From assembly GCA_000442125.1 (NCBI GenBank), contig KE546982.1:449392-513391 (forward strand): a stretch of DNA of 64,000 nucleotides. The letters run 5' to 3'. The notes under the pieces were generated by a model. It saw nothing but the letters and a program-made list of their open reading frames with translations, had not been told where the DNA came from and did no database searches. This stretch comes from Opeltia flavorubescens (lineage: Eukaryota; Ascomycota; Lecanoromycetes; Teloschistales; Teloschistaceae). A program made the position numbers and the translations under genes. Shown one piece after another: positions 20,440 to 31,524 of this stretch. Within the stretch, counting starts at the first letter, position 1. Every line of letters starts with the position of its first letter.

Positions 20440-22508
20440 TTGTCAACCCACGATTGGCCGACCAGAATTTTTAGAGCAAAGGGCTTACCGCATTTCTCCA
20501 TGCTAGCTCCCATGATCATATGTTCTCAGCAAATTCAATACTGCTTGAAATATATTAGCAATCGAAGGTGACCATGTCACGAGAATGCATCAATTCCAAG
20601 TCTTGAAGATGAATCCGGCTTCTTTGGGAGCAGAATCTGTCCCATGTTAATAGGATACAAGTGAAGATATAGAAAACTTACTGCAAGAGGGATGATTGGT
20701 CTCATGTGACCTCTGACGTATCGTCTCATCTCGAGTGGTCAACATCCTAATGCCGCTCTCAACGAAATTGCACCGAGTATCTCATGTCTCGTACGATGGA
20801 TTTCACGCAAGGCGTCAGATACCAGCGAACAATGATAATTGAGGGTGGGAGAACTTGATCTACACAGCCTCATCGTAATGAAATAAGTATCTCAAACCTT
20901 GCGGACCTGGGCGTAAATATTGGGAGCGTATGACGAGAAGAGAAGCTAGGTTTGAACGCAACGGACCCGATAATAGTTCGTAACAACACGCCAATCTACT
21001 CAACTAATATTCGGCAGTGACCGCTTCTTATTGCTTTTACAGTACCACCATAATGTTTGACTTACCTGGTAAGATATCAACGTGGGAGTCCACTCGGCGA
21101 TTCCGTTAACGAGGCGAGGTTCGAATGAAGTTCTAACAGTTTAAGCGCTCGGCCGCCGGTAGCGCCGGGGCGATCACCGGGGTGGGCCACAGCGACTTAA
21201 TCGACCGTACAAGCCGCAATTACTCATTAGCAGATACTATATTCATTGGACGCTTGACTTCATTATGCGTACTCGCTGTATATACTCTCTGCTATACCTA
21301 AAGCTTGATCTGTACTATTACTTTCGGGGAAATTCCCCTCATCGATGTTTCGCGGTCAGTGGCGGGTACTCGCATAGCGCGCGTATCCAGCCTTGGCGGT
21401 CATCTTCCTCCGGTCGTATACAGAAATTCCTGGAGTAAAACATAATAATCTCGTTATTGGTTCGGGATGTTGCGGCCGTACCGATGGGACTTGACTGTAT
21501 GCTGTGCAATGCCGTGATCGAAATTTCCACTGGTACCGAGTATAAGATATGCATAAGTGAAATGACCCAACCATCTGGCACGAAATCGAAGTCGACGATT
21601 GTTGCGTATGCCGACGTTTTGTTATAATGATCGCTCATATACCATAGGTGATAAAAATGAGATTATCGTAGATTACAATGAATTTGGCAAGAGATGCCTT
21701 AATATATTAATCGGTGCGCCATTTCCTGATATATATATTCCATGCCTATATAATATCATCGCCCCACAGAAGTACATCATAATCCTTACTGCTACAAACT
21801 TATTGCGTATTGAATGCCGGCTCTGAATAGCTAATATCGATACTCAGATACCCTTTCGAGCGCTGTTGTTTTCAAAAGACGGCGAACGCGGTCTTTCAAC
21901 AATATAGCGAGTGGTGGAGACCTAAGCGATCCTGCACGCTATTTGTTATTTGTTGAGGGACTAAAGACGTCGACAATATCGAAAAGCTGCTTGAAGGTTC
22001 GGGTAAAGCTCATCAACGGTAGCAAGGGACATGGCCAATGAATATTGTATATGGAAATAAACAACAGGTCGTCTGTAATCTATATGCAGTTTTCACCCAA
22101 CAATTTCATTATGTAGTTTGCAAAAAGACTCTACACATAGAATCAACCAATCAGGCTTGGATATTCAGTAGTAATTTCTTTTCATTTCCTCTTTCTCCTC
22201 TTTCTCCTGCAATGTCTCCTACTCCATCCACCATCGTACTCTCATAACACGGCCCTTGCATACCAGATTTTCTGAGCCTGCGGCAATAGACTGAGGTAAG
22301 GAGCAGAGTTTCAGGCCCCGGACACAGCGTTATTGACAGCCTGATAGTTCAACTCGACGTCGACAACAATTTTCTGTTGTCTTTCCCGGAAATCATTCAA
22401 GTAGCTGACGAAAGCATTTCGAAGTCTACAAGTATCTGACAATATCGCTCAGGGTAATTGAGTTCCGTAGCATTCGGTTCGGGAAAAAGCTAATAGATTT
22501 ACAGCGGT
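20440..22508. other. Long stretch without a supportable gene
   Basis: Only short random-looking frames. A brief GC-rich block lies near 21145-21190 inside otherwise AT-leaning DNA. A possible short plus-strand ORF (22038-22247) has no supporting signal. This spacer precedes the intact Ulp1-like gene. Confidence 0.4.
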
Positions 22509-23435
22509 ATGGCTTCAATTGGGTCTTCTCAAATTGGCGAAGTCAACGCGGGCCCTGCAGAACAACGTGATAATAATGCTGTGCAATCTTCTCGAGACTC
22601 AAACCGGCGAAACGTCAGTCCGGATGTTGCGTCCCTTACGCAAAAGTCAATCGTCAAGGCGGCGATAAACACGCTGCTTCCTGGTCAATTACTGGGCGCC
22701 ACCGTGATGGACCATATGGCGCGTTTCCTTGATACATGCTCCTCTAAGGACAGACCAAGTCGAGTATATTCAAATGCGGCACTGTGGTCTCAGCTTAATC
22801 GCATCGAGCCATCGACAAAATCCGTCTTCTTGCCGATTCGGCGTGGGCCCTGCTGGACATTTGGGCACATGGACCTCCAGCTTCAGAAAGTTGTTTACTT
22901 TGACCCGATGTCTTCCTTCAGGGCCAACTATGATAGTGTTGTCGCCGAACTAAAGTTTTTCCACTTCACTCTAAATCTGTATCGGAAGAGTTTCGCACGA
23001 TCGAACTTCGAATGGGAGAGGATCAACCGAGCCTGTGTACAGACGGATAATCAGTCCGAAAGCGGGATCAATGTGATCGTCACTCTACTGTATCACTTTT
23101 GCGGAATGGAGCCCCCCGAGCAGTACGACTACGGGCTCTGGAGGTACCTCATCGCGGTCCTTCTTTACGACGAGCACATGAGAGATTTTCCAGACGAGCT
23201 CAGAGAGTTCGACCCCCTGGGAACACCCGCTGAGACCCTCAAGCATGCAGTCGAGGTCCTTAGCGCCCTCGAGGCTAAATGCCTCGATCGCTTGTATTCA
23301 GAAGATCCTGAAATGGATACTACCGCCAAGTCTGCGGTCGGAAAAGATGAGTCCAAGAGGAGGGAGCTGGAGTACCAATACCTGCCAGCGATCAATAACG
23401 CTCTCGCGACAATAAGAGATGCCCACGAAGATTGA
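22509..23435 (+). CDS. Ulp1-like (C48) protein lacking catalytic His and Cys
   Basis: Single-exon ORF, ATG 22509, 308 residues. Residues 1-45 are polar and probably disordered. About 55-220 form an Ulp1-like domain with LPGQLLGATVMDHMARF, then LPIRRGPCWTFGHMDLQ, YFDPMSS and NQSESGINVIVTLLYHF. Aligned with the broken copy at 7.6 kb, the active-site His is Cys115, the Asp is kept (Asp132), and the nucleophilic Cys is Ser185 (QSESG against QYDCS). The oxyanion Gln is displaced (Gln178). Ulp1 enzymes normally cleave SUMO precursors and conjugates. With both key residues changed this should be inactive as a cysteine protease and may act as a binding module or be newly decaying. Residues 240-308 are charged and helical. 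No intron is needed. Confidence 0.75.
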   Translation: MASIGSSQIGEVNAGPAEQRDNNAVQSSRDSNRRNVSPDVASLTQKSIVKAAINTLLPGQLLGATVMDHMARFLDTCSSKDRPSRVYSNAALWSQLNRIEPSTKSVFLPIRRGPCWTFGHMDLQLQKVVYFDPMSSFRANYDSVVAELKFFHFTLNLYRKSFARSNFEWERINRACVQTDNQSESGINVIVTLLYHFCGMEPPEQYDYGLWRYLIAVLLYDEHMRDFPDELREFDPLGTPAETLKHAVEVLSALEAKCLDRLYSEDPEMDTTAKSAVGKDESKRRELEYQYLPAINNALATIRDAHED

Positions 23436-25980
23436 CACAAACACAGAACATCAGCTGCAAGAGGAGCTTTCGGGAGGCAATTAGGAAGAAGAGATTAATT
23501 GAAGCTTTGGGTGATACTGTTAGCAGTATCCAAATTGAAGGCGAACGGAGGGACACCGCAAACGAGCTTTCCACCATCCCCCTCATCACACTTATGTTTG
23601 GCATAGATAGGATCTTGCTGCTTCCTGGATGGTGGCACCATAGATAGCGATAAGGGATAGCATTTGCTGCGAATTTGACTCGTGCACCTGTCACTTTTCG
23701 GCGTTATTTATAGCTGTCCGAGCTGGGAAATTGAGTTTCTATCCGTGTGGAGCACAGATCGCTTTGTCACACGGGCAGATAAATCAATGGCTAAACGATG
23801 CTGTCTGATATCTCGACCCCTATATTCCTGGCTCCGGCGACTTGCGCAAGCGTTCTTGCCTGCTTTTAGGATGCTTTTTCCTGATTCAAATTTTGTCTAT
23901 GATGTAACACCATCCTCGTGAGACTGCCCTGCCTGTAGATCTGTAGATTCTGCAGGAGAAGTTGCTAACTCAAAATGAAGACGCGACAGAGTTACGAGCC
24001 AGCTTCGAAAGTCTATAGGACAAAACCGCCGGGAACATTCACAAGGACTGGGGCTCCTAGCTTTGTCGAAGCTGATGAAGCGATGCCGTCGTTTGGAATC
24101 ATTTACGGGGCAAGCATCGGCACTGCAGCAGTCATAGTGTCTGAGCCACATCGTCTAACGAAGCGAAAAAACCTCCACAGGTGCAGTCATCACCGTGTCG
24201 CGCAGCAGCAATATCCTCCGTCTGAAATGCCCCACGTGGTTTCTGGCCAAGGCTGTTGGCGAGCAGCCCTTCGTGTTGCGCGTAGCGCGCAGTCCCCCAG
24301 GTCGAAGACGACAGCCAAGTCAGAGCCGTGACCAGACCGAAGGTGCACTAGACCCTTCTCGAATCTCTAAGCTTCTGCTCGGTGCTGATGAGTCTGGCCC
24401 GGCGGGTAGATACTGCAAAGCCGTACGGGGGACCGTTGAAAGGAGGGTTCACGCCGATGCCGAATCGATGGACACGTCGAATAGGCGTTGTTGACGGGGA
24501 TGATACTGCACGTGTTGCTTGTAATCGGAGTGGAGGAAGAGAAGGGTCGAGGGCTGGGGGCAGCGCGGCGTTATCGCGAAGCCTTTCGATCGTCTTGTGG
24601 TAGTAGCTACTAGTGGTGATTAGTAGAGACTTTATATTGATTCATGGAGTTTCTGTCCCGATATCCCTTTTCTCCACCCAAGCCCTCCATCCATGCCTCC
24701 ATCCAGCATCCTCATCCAAGCTCTCTCCTAGAGCTTGTCGCAGTGCTGACGATAGTAATGGCGAGCACCCCGACCAATGTAAACGTCCGAAGCACTGTTG
24801 GTGCGCATTGGCGTAGGGAACATGGCGGTTACGAGGGTGATGCGGCGAGCAAGGGCTGTGTAGCGACGAGCTGGGGAACGGCGCAGTGGTAGGGTGTGCG
24901 CAGCTTGAAGAAAAGGCTCCTCCTTCGCTGGATTGAAATCTCCAAACTGGAGCTTAGTTCAGACCATTTCAATGCTGTACTCGATTAACTGAAAACGAAT
25001 TGCGCTTTAAACCTGTGAAGCCAAATCTTTGGGTAGCTAGCAGATCGTCATGGTCGAATTTGGCGTCTTACTGATGATAGATATACTGGTAGGCTTGGAT
25101 TCAATGATCACTCGGGGATTGCGGTGATTTCAGTGAGTGTAGTAGGGTAGCCCGTGGTATTTGAATTGGTGGAGGATGCGGAGGTATTGGTAAGCTTGCT
25201 GGTATGTATTCAATTTGTTTATAGATAGGTATTCTTTGACTTAGAGGAGGCGCGATTAGTGACATGCTCGTCGGAGAAGACGTAACTATAACTTTTTGCT
25301 GAGTAGTAGGCGTTGCTGGGGATGTTGGTAGAGCTTTGTCCCTGAGTAAATTTGGACCAATCAAATGCGCAGCATGCACCAAGAAGCGGCTATCCAGCTA
25401 AGCTAGGTCCGAAAGGGTATTAGCGCTCGAACAGGAGTGTTTGCTGCCTGGGCGGTTCCCATTGACTCTTTGCTACCAGCTCAATGAGGATTAAGCATAT
25501 AAAGAATTCATTCAACGTTCTCCATGATTGGATCGCCCACCTGCTTTACAGGGCGTATCATGTGCAAAGATGGGTGGTGGCACTCTGTCAATGCAAAGTC
25601 AAAGGTTGAGACGCATAGCATGATGTGCCCGGAACTTCTGGATGTAAAACATCGATAATTCCAGCTGTGACTGGGTCAGCATCTCCCGCATGGCGTAATT
25701 GATGCCCAAGAAGCCTTTCTAGGCTATTACCGAATGTGAGGAGGTTCGTATAGCGATGCCGTATTTATCCGAAACCCTGTTTCTGACCTTGGCCGCTCAA
25801 GACTGGGACAGCAAGGATTCTCCTGAACAGCAGCTACCTGTCGCGAAGCTACGCAATACCGGGGAGTCTTGCCGGTCTCCATGGGAACACCTTTGATCCG
25901 ACCCTATACCTATCTGCACCAATTCTCTTCACTACGACCAATCCTCTCTGCAGAAGAGGCGGACCTCCTTTCCTCCTGAT
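23436..25980. other. Downstream spacer with coiled-coil-like fragments
   Basis: Immediately after the Ulp1-like stop, other plus-strand frames encode charged helical pieces (for example REAIRKKRLIEALGDTVSSI at about 23.46-23.53 kb and LLTQNEDATELRASFESL at 23.96-24.02 kb). They resemble the coiled-coil tails of the decayed minus-strand copies, suggesting that the gene once extended further. From about 24.6 to 25.98 kb nothing supportable is seen. Confidence 0.3.
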
Positions 25981-25991
25981 ATACAGCGGCC

Positions 25992-26334
25992 ATGATCCAA
26001 CTATTACTCTTAACGACTGCGGTACGCCTACCGTCTTTCGGATCCGTCGCCCCTACCGAACCCAAAAACATCGAACCCAAAAAGACCTTGATCACCACGA
26101 GTTGCAACCTCTCTGCCAATACATTTCTTTCGGGCATCAACAGGCTTATTGGAAAATCCAGGCTGGCAGGTCGGTGTCTGGATCAAATGTGGGCACCACA
26201 AAGAACTGTTTCGTTCATCCATCACGGTAGGTGGCTCTTCCGGTTCTCCTACATGGGGATATGCTAACGAGTGTCAGTCTTTTCCGTGGGATCAGGATCT
26301 TCATATCCATACACCTGCGGATTCGCCAAATAAA
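25992..26334 (+). CDS. Possible two-exon small secreted protein
   Basis: ATG 25992 opens MIQLLLLTTAVRLPSFGS, a plausible signal peptide. A GTAGGT donor near 26226 and a GCTAAC branch with a TGTCAG acceptor near 26278 define a likely 53-nt intron. Joining in phase 1 gives a short C-terminus ending YPYTCGFAK. Four cysteines would be present in about 96 residues. Other frames across the same intron are also open (one contains WQVGVWIKCGHHKELF), so the correct reading is not settled. No family recognised. Confidence 0.25.
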
Positions 26335-27304
26335 CCCGGGCCCATAGTACTATGAGCAAAACCAAGGTCAGAGAGACATAAGGAGCGGAACGACCAAGGG
26401 GAGATCCTGCCCTCTGCCAGGACCCGACACAATCGCTTGTTTCAGCTTCAATGTTGTGCTGCGCAGGGTAAGAGCTCGTTTCATGAGTCGGGCGATAGCT
26501 TTCTACCCAAGCTGATCGAACCGAGTCTGGCACTGGTCATAGGTTCGAGGGAGGCAAGGGCAGGGGATCTGCCATTGCCTGAATAGAACGATCTTCAACC
26601 AGCGATACGACGACCACGAAGTTGAGATTTTCATGCAATTTGACGCAGGAGCGCCACCACCATCAAGCTAAGTATTTACGACTACTTTCTTCGAGGCTTC
26701 CGGTTTAGGAATCACGCGAGCCTTCAACAGACGACACGTCAATTACTAGCTAGAACATGGAATATGTAGAACCCCTGGCGGACGCATAAGTAATGCTCTC
26801 AGCCTAGGTTGAATGCTAGAAGCCACCCAAAGCGTGAGCTGCCGGGATGAAGAAATTGATTGCATTACGGCGACGAGGTATTCTTTCTGCGATAGAACAT
26901 AAACATCACGGTTCATACAATCGCCTGAACAGTCAAGCTGTTCTATATGCCATCCTCTCCGAAGGTTGCGGCTTTTCATCGAAGCACATGGCGGGATGGG
27001 GTCCCCGGTCCTAGGTTAGAATCTCAATAGGCCATATTCTACATTGTATGGTTAAGGCGAAGGCGCAGCAAATTCGCTAATCGTTCAAGTCAAGCAATTG
27101 CATTCATTCGGCGTCTCGGATCATGCAGTAAAGTAGGAAAGTCGGTGCAGGTGGACACCGCTTCTTCCAGACTACCTCCATACACGCTATTGCCATGAAA
27201 GGCGCTCCAAAGACGAAAAGTATACCCTTGGGGAAAGGGTGTGACAGGAACCTCGCACTAATTTCATTCGAGACGCTATCTGTAATTGAAAAGCCACATC
27301 CCAA

Positions 27305-28447
27305 TCATTCATCTGCAAATCCTTGTTCAAGCTCGAAAACTTGCTGGCTGCTCTCCCTGTCTTCGGATAAAACCCAGTCCACCCCCCTCTTTACGCCTTC
27401 CTCTACCGTTACAGTCGGCTCATATCCCAGCATCGACTTTGCCTTCCCAATATGATATGTTCTTGTCAAATCATCATAGCTCGCTTCTGATGGACTAATC
27501 GTCCTCCGCGAATTTCCAAAAGACGAGGTCCACCTCAACCAAGCGACGGCTCGAGCGAACAGAGCTCCCACGGTTCTCGGTGTGGAACAGACGTCATGAT
27601 CCGGTACCGGATAGTCGGCTGCCAACATGACCGCGTGAGTAAAGTCCCGAACAGTCCAAGGTTCATCGTTGGTAATGAAGAAGGCTTCGCCTGCGATCTT
27701 AGACGATCCACGGGGGTACAGAGCCTCGGTCAAAAGTATTTCGGAGGCGAGTACGTGGGCAGCTGCAACGTTGCCCACGTATGTGAAGTCGACACGATTT
27801 TTGCCGCCGGAACCGGAACTAAAATTGTTGCGTCCTGCTCGAGCATCTGCGAGGATCTTTGGTAGAATGTTGTCGTCGCCCTCGCCGAACATATCGCTGG
27901 GTCTCAGACATACGGTCTTGAAATATGACTGCGTCGAACTATATTCACGGACAATTTCCTCACCCACGGCTTTTGTGTGATTGAAATAGCTGGGCTGGTC
28001 GGCACTGCGGAGAACAGGGGCTGACTCATTGACTAGATCTAGGTTGCTGAAGTCGTCGTGCACTATAGCCGCGCTGGAGGTGAACACGAATGCTCTAATA
28101 CTTTTACAGACAAGAGCGTATTCGAGAAGCCTACGTGTACCGAATATATTGAGGCCAATGCAGACAGATGTGTCCCAGGAAGCAGTACTTGGTGCGCCTG
28201 TGTGGATAACGACCAGTGGTTGGCAAAGAGCGTAGACTCGTTTCACATCCTCCGGCAGGAAAATATCACCAGTGTAGTACTGAACACCAGCGTTTCCTTG
28301 TTGGATCTCGACATGGTTGTGGTTATGATTGATGTCCAATACAGAAACTTTCGCTTGCACTTGGAGGAGGTATTTGACGATATGATGTCCTAGGAAGCTG
28401 CAACCTCCTACGACCAGCACAGAATTATGTGCCAAGTTCGACGCCAT
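27305..28447 (-). CDS. NAD-dependent sterol/3-beta-hydroxysteroid dehydrogenase-like protein
   Basis: Single-exon ORF, ATG 28447, 380 residues. It has the length and layout of Erg26/NSDHL-type 3-beta-HSD family enzymes, which oxidise 4-carboxysterols during C-4 demethylation on the ER using NAD. Visible features are a Rossmann start VLVVGGCSFLGHHIVKYLL (11-29), the acidic residue after beta-2 (LDIN, 37-40), IHTGAP, NIFGTRRLLEYA, a TSS triplet (123-125) and LRPSDMFGEGDDN. The C-terminal half includes GEAFFITND and GYEPTVTVEEGVKRGVDW. Where the family has Y-x-x-x-K, this protein has SYFNHTK: Lys159 is kept but the catalytic Tyr position is Phe155. No C-terminal membrane helix is obvious. It could be an accessory paralogue rather than the housekeeping enzyme. 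Transcribed divergently from the membrane gene at 28757. Confidence 0.85.
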   Translation of the reverse strand: MASNLAHNSVLVVGGCSFLGHHIVKYLLQVQAKVSVLDINHNHNHVEIQQGNAGVQYYTGDIFLPEDVKRVYALCQPLVVIHTGAPSTASWDTSVCIGLNIFGTRRLLEYALVCKSIRAFVFTSSAAIVHDDFSNLDLVNESAPVLRSADQPSYFNHTKAVGEEIVREYSSTQSYFKTVCLRPSDMFGEGDDNILPKILADARAGRNNFSSGSGGKNRVDFTYVGNVAAAHVLASEILLTEALYPRGSSKIAGEAFFITNDEPWTVRDFTHAVMLAADYPVPDHDVCSTPRTVGALFARAVAWLRWTSSFGNSRRTISPSEASYDDLTRTYHIGKAKSMLGYEPTVTVEEGVKRGVDWVLSEDRESSQQVFELEQGFADE

Positions 28448-28756
28448 ATTGCAGTGGGTAACAAATGTTATCAGTCTAACGTGGAACGAATGATACGCGT
28501 AGTGAAAAAGTCTCTACGCAGAATTTGTATTGACATGGATCTAATCTATGAAGTCATAGATAAGCCAAAATCTCATCGTCAATACCTGCTATCTCGATTT
28601 CGGTTCCACGCCGCTAGCGTATACAGTCCACTTCAACCTCGCACCTATTCTGATTTCCATGCCAGAATCCCCCTCGTCGGAGAATTGCTTGTATTCATCC
28701 TTCCTTCAGCGAACTCAATAATCTTGTCCAAGACCAAACAAAGCATCTGAGATACG
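28448..28756. promoter_or_regulatory. Shared divergent intergenic region
   Basis: About 310 bp separate the ATG of the dehydrogenase (minus) from the ATG of the polytopic membrane protein (plus). No strong TATA box is seen, and CT-rich tracts occur toward the plus-strand start. The two genes may share control elements, which is inference from spacing only. Confidence 0.3.
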
Positions 28757-29586
28757 ATGGAGACTATGATTCAGTACTACAACTATGCTCGATTACAAGT
28801 TGGAAAGTGTCAATTCAACGACCCATCGGAGCTCCTGTTGGCCCCAATGACACTGCAAATTTTGATTGCCCTCGTAAGTCGAGAACTTCCTCCATACAAA
28901 GACCGAAAACTAATCCTATTTCCAAGAATGTACTAATTAACACGGTCGAACATCTCCCTAAGCTCATGACCTTCGACCCTTTGCCGAAATCTTTGATTGG
29001 CGCAGCTGGGGAATTGTCTCGCTCGCCTCTGTTAGAGACGATGACGCATTTTTACACGATCCTTATCATTCGTACCGGCAATCCATCGCCGTGGACGACG
29101 TTCGGTAATCCTGCGGTCCTTCTCTGGGGCGTGTGCTTACTATGGCTCCTGGCACAAACTATGGCCCCTGACCAGTGCGTCCATGGACAATTTTGGGGGA
29201 ACATACGACGATCTCACGTGAGAGGTCTCCTCATCCATCTCTGCCACACCCGTGCCTGGAAGTTCTTAGCAGAGACTTCACCAGTCCTTTTGACCGGCTA
29301 CGCTTACTTTGGCGGTCAACATTCCATTACGACATGTGTCTATATATTCCTCATTGCCGGTTTACTGGGAGAATTATGTGCATTGATGGTGGCAAGCATA
29401 GCACTCCTCTGGATGCTGGCGCCAACGCCCTCGGTGGCAGTAAAGTTGGGGGTGAAGTGGGCTACGATGCTGGCGCAATGGGTTTCGATGCTGGTACGGT
29501 GGATGTTCATCATGGTACAGTGTTTGTTGCTGGTTCGATTCTTTCTTGAAACGCTTATGCACTTGTTCGGAGTGCTGCGGGAGTGA
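28757..29586 (+). CDS. Polytopic membrane protein, paralogue of the 47 kb gene
   Basis: Exon 1 (28757-28873) encodes 39 residues with a hydrophobic end (MTLQILIAL), then a GTAAGT donor in phase 0. An 89-nt intron with a TACTAATTAAC branch region ends at 28962. Exon 2 (28963-29586) completes a 246-residue protein. Shared with the 47 kb gene are a P-x-PWT segment, LLWG, GYAY, a (L/W)GEL-x-AL helix and a long hydrophobic C-terminus, as well as intron position and phase. At least four membrane helices are likely. No known transporter or receptor family is recognised. The C-terminal region contains regularly spaced Leu/Trp/Met residues. Confidence 0.6.
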
Positions 29587-30923
29587 TCGGAGGTGTCGGT
29601 GGACCGAATCATGAGAATGAAAGAATCAAGAGGTTGAATATTCAAAAGAGGCGAACGTTTTTTCAAGACAATTTGACACAAGCCCCGTTTTGAATCTCCT
29701 CTGAAGCTTCCCAGGATCACGATCTTAGCTAGCGATGAAGTGTCGGAGCTGTACATATTCGAAAACTTTCAAGCATTACCAGTGTAGAGAAATTGAACTA
29801 TTCATATTATGGAGGGCTCAGTGGATCACTTATACAAAACTCCATAGAAAGGCACAGTCCGCGTGGTTAAAAGGATTATTAGCTTTGGAGAAGACAGTTT
29901 TCGAACGATTCCCAGTATTCTCTACGTTCGATAGCTAAAACCCCACGGCAGAACTACAGCCTGCTATCATAAACTAGGTCCCAACATAAAGATCTCGTAT
30001 TGCTTATAGTCAAGGTTACAGAACTCGTGAAAAACATGCTGGAGGAAGAGCGCATCTCATCGGCTTAGTGAGTTGTCGGCATCCAATCTTATGGAGAACA
30101 AAGACTCGGAGATGGTGATTGGGTAGGCGATGAGTCTATGAGAGACCGCTGAACGAAGATGGATGAACATATGGAGGACGTTGGGAGGCTGAGTCTCAGA
30201 TTGTATATAGGTCCCTCACTCTCTAGATAGCTACTGATGAAATGCTATACACTTTCTGCTATTCTCTTGCTTTTATAACTTAAAAATGCTAGTAGTCTGT
30301 ATATAAATAATGGCCAGGTCTCACCCATCGTAGCGAATAGATCATCTTTGGCCCTAGCCGGAAAACACATGGCTTCAAGGGTCATCGCGGGTTTGCTTTT
30401 GATATCGACTGGATGGAAAGAGCAGATACGTGAGCGGTTGAAGTAATCCGAGAAGGGCGATCTCAAAGAAGTCTCGACAGGCTTTCGATGAGAAGATAGC
30501 AGAGGACGGGAAGTAGAAGAGGATGCTGGGGCAGAGGACAACGTTGCCGACGCTCAGGGAGAAAGATACAAGCGGGAGAACACATAATAGATTATGAACG
30601 AATGATGAGTTTATTATGTTTGAAACTTAGGAGGAAGTAGGGAGGATAGGATAGTAAGATAAAGGGCAAGCGTCAAGGTACGGATTGCGGTGAGAGAAGG
30701 ACATCGGAATGTCGAGATTGATGACTTTGTTTTGTGATTCTTCAACACCATTGTTTTGCCTAGGGAACCTATACCAGCGTCCGGCAAATTTCTGCAAATC
30801 TTTTGCAAACACCTGCAACAGAATGGCCCGAGCTTGATTGTTCTACCTGGCGTCTTCCTGAAAGTATCAAGCTGTTAATATCGCTTCCAAATACCAATCA
30901 TGCCCTGTGGTAGAACAAAATTA
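29587..30923. other. Spacer without a supportable gene
   Basis: Contains a TATA-like element at about 30200 (minus) and minus-strand frames at 30245-30600, one of which encodes a hydrophobic run (VGNVVLCPSILFYFP) without an ATG. It could be part of an unresolved membrane-protein gene. Evidence is too thin for a model. Confidence 0.25.
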
Positions 30924-31451
30924 CTACTGCCACCCTAAATTATCTGCCTCGAGTACGTCGTCGACAAGGTACTGCATTCCATCCTTGATATAGTAGGAGT
31001 TTCCCGTACCTTGATGAATTCGAAAGAAAGAAATAATACGCTGTTGCAAGGTAAAAGCTGCGGACGAGGCAAAACTTGTAAACACCTCACGGATATTCGC
31101 GACAACCTTGTAAGTAGACCATTTCTTCGCTGTCCTGTAGCACATCCGCGTTGGTGTATAGAACAGGTCGTGGCCATCTGTCCAGATCCCGCTCAGACTT
31201 TCTCTCTCCAACTTGGTGTGCACACTTTGCATGGTTGACCAGCCAAAGTCAGAGATCGCGATGGTCTAAGATCACAGATGCCAGGAAATGTACTGCAGCA
31301 AAGAAAAGAAAAATGGCCTACAGTCACAGTCAGCGGATTGCTTCACCGTAGATGTAAGTACCTTACGCGGCTTTTCGGCCACCAATCCCCCCAACACAAA
31401 AACTCGTACAATAAGTAGTGTCGCGCTGATTCTCTGACGTGGCATAACCAT
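30924..31451 (-). CDS. Two-exon protein with signal peptide or anchor
   Basis: A TATA-like element (TATATGG) sits just upstream of ATG 31451. Exon 1 (31362-31451) encodes MVMPRQRISATLLIVRVFVL and LGGLVAEKPRK, a likely signal peptide. A GTACTT donor in phase 0 and a 96-nt intron containing CGCTGACTGTGAC lead to exon 2 (30924-31265), which encodes 113 residues starting TIAISDFGWSTMQSVHTK. The mature part has one moderately hydrophobic helix near its middle (SFASSAAFTLQQRIISFF). Total about 143 residues. No domain recognised. The DFG tripeptide is not in a kinase context. Alternative acceptors (CTGTAG, CTGCAG) inside the intron give much shorter products. Confidence 0.4.
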
Positions 31452-31524
31452 ATACCCATACGACACAGATATGCCAGTGGCCACGATGCAAGCATTCTCA
31501 ACACTGGATACATGGATACTGTTC

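Noticed and set aside
21100-21200. GC-rich block as a possible origin, CpG island or mobile-element end
   Set aside because: Too short, and no inverted repeats or target-site duplications were visible.
31200-31270. Kinase-like SDFGWST motif in the 30.9 kb gene
   Set aside because: The DFG tripeptide lacks an HRD loop, APE motif or glycine loop in a product of only 143 residues, so it is a chance match.
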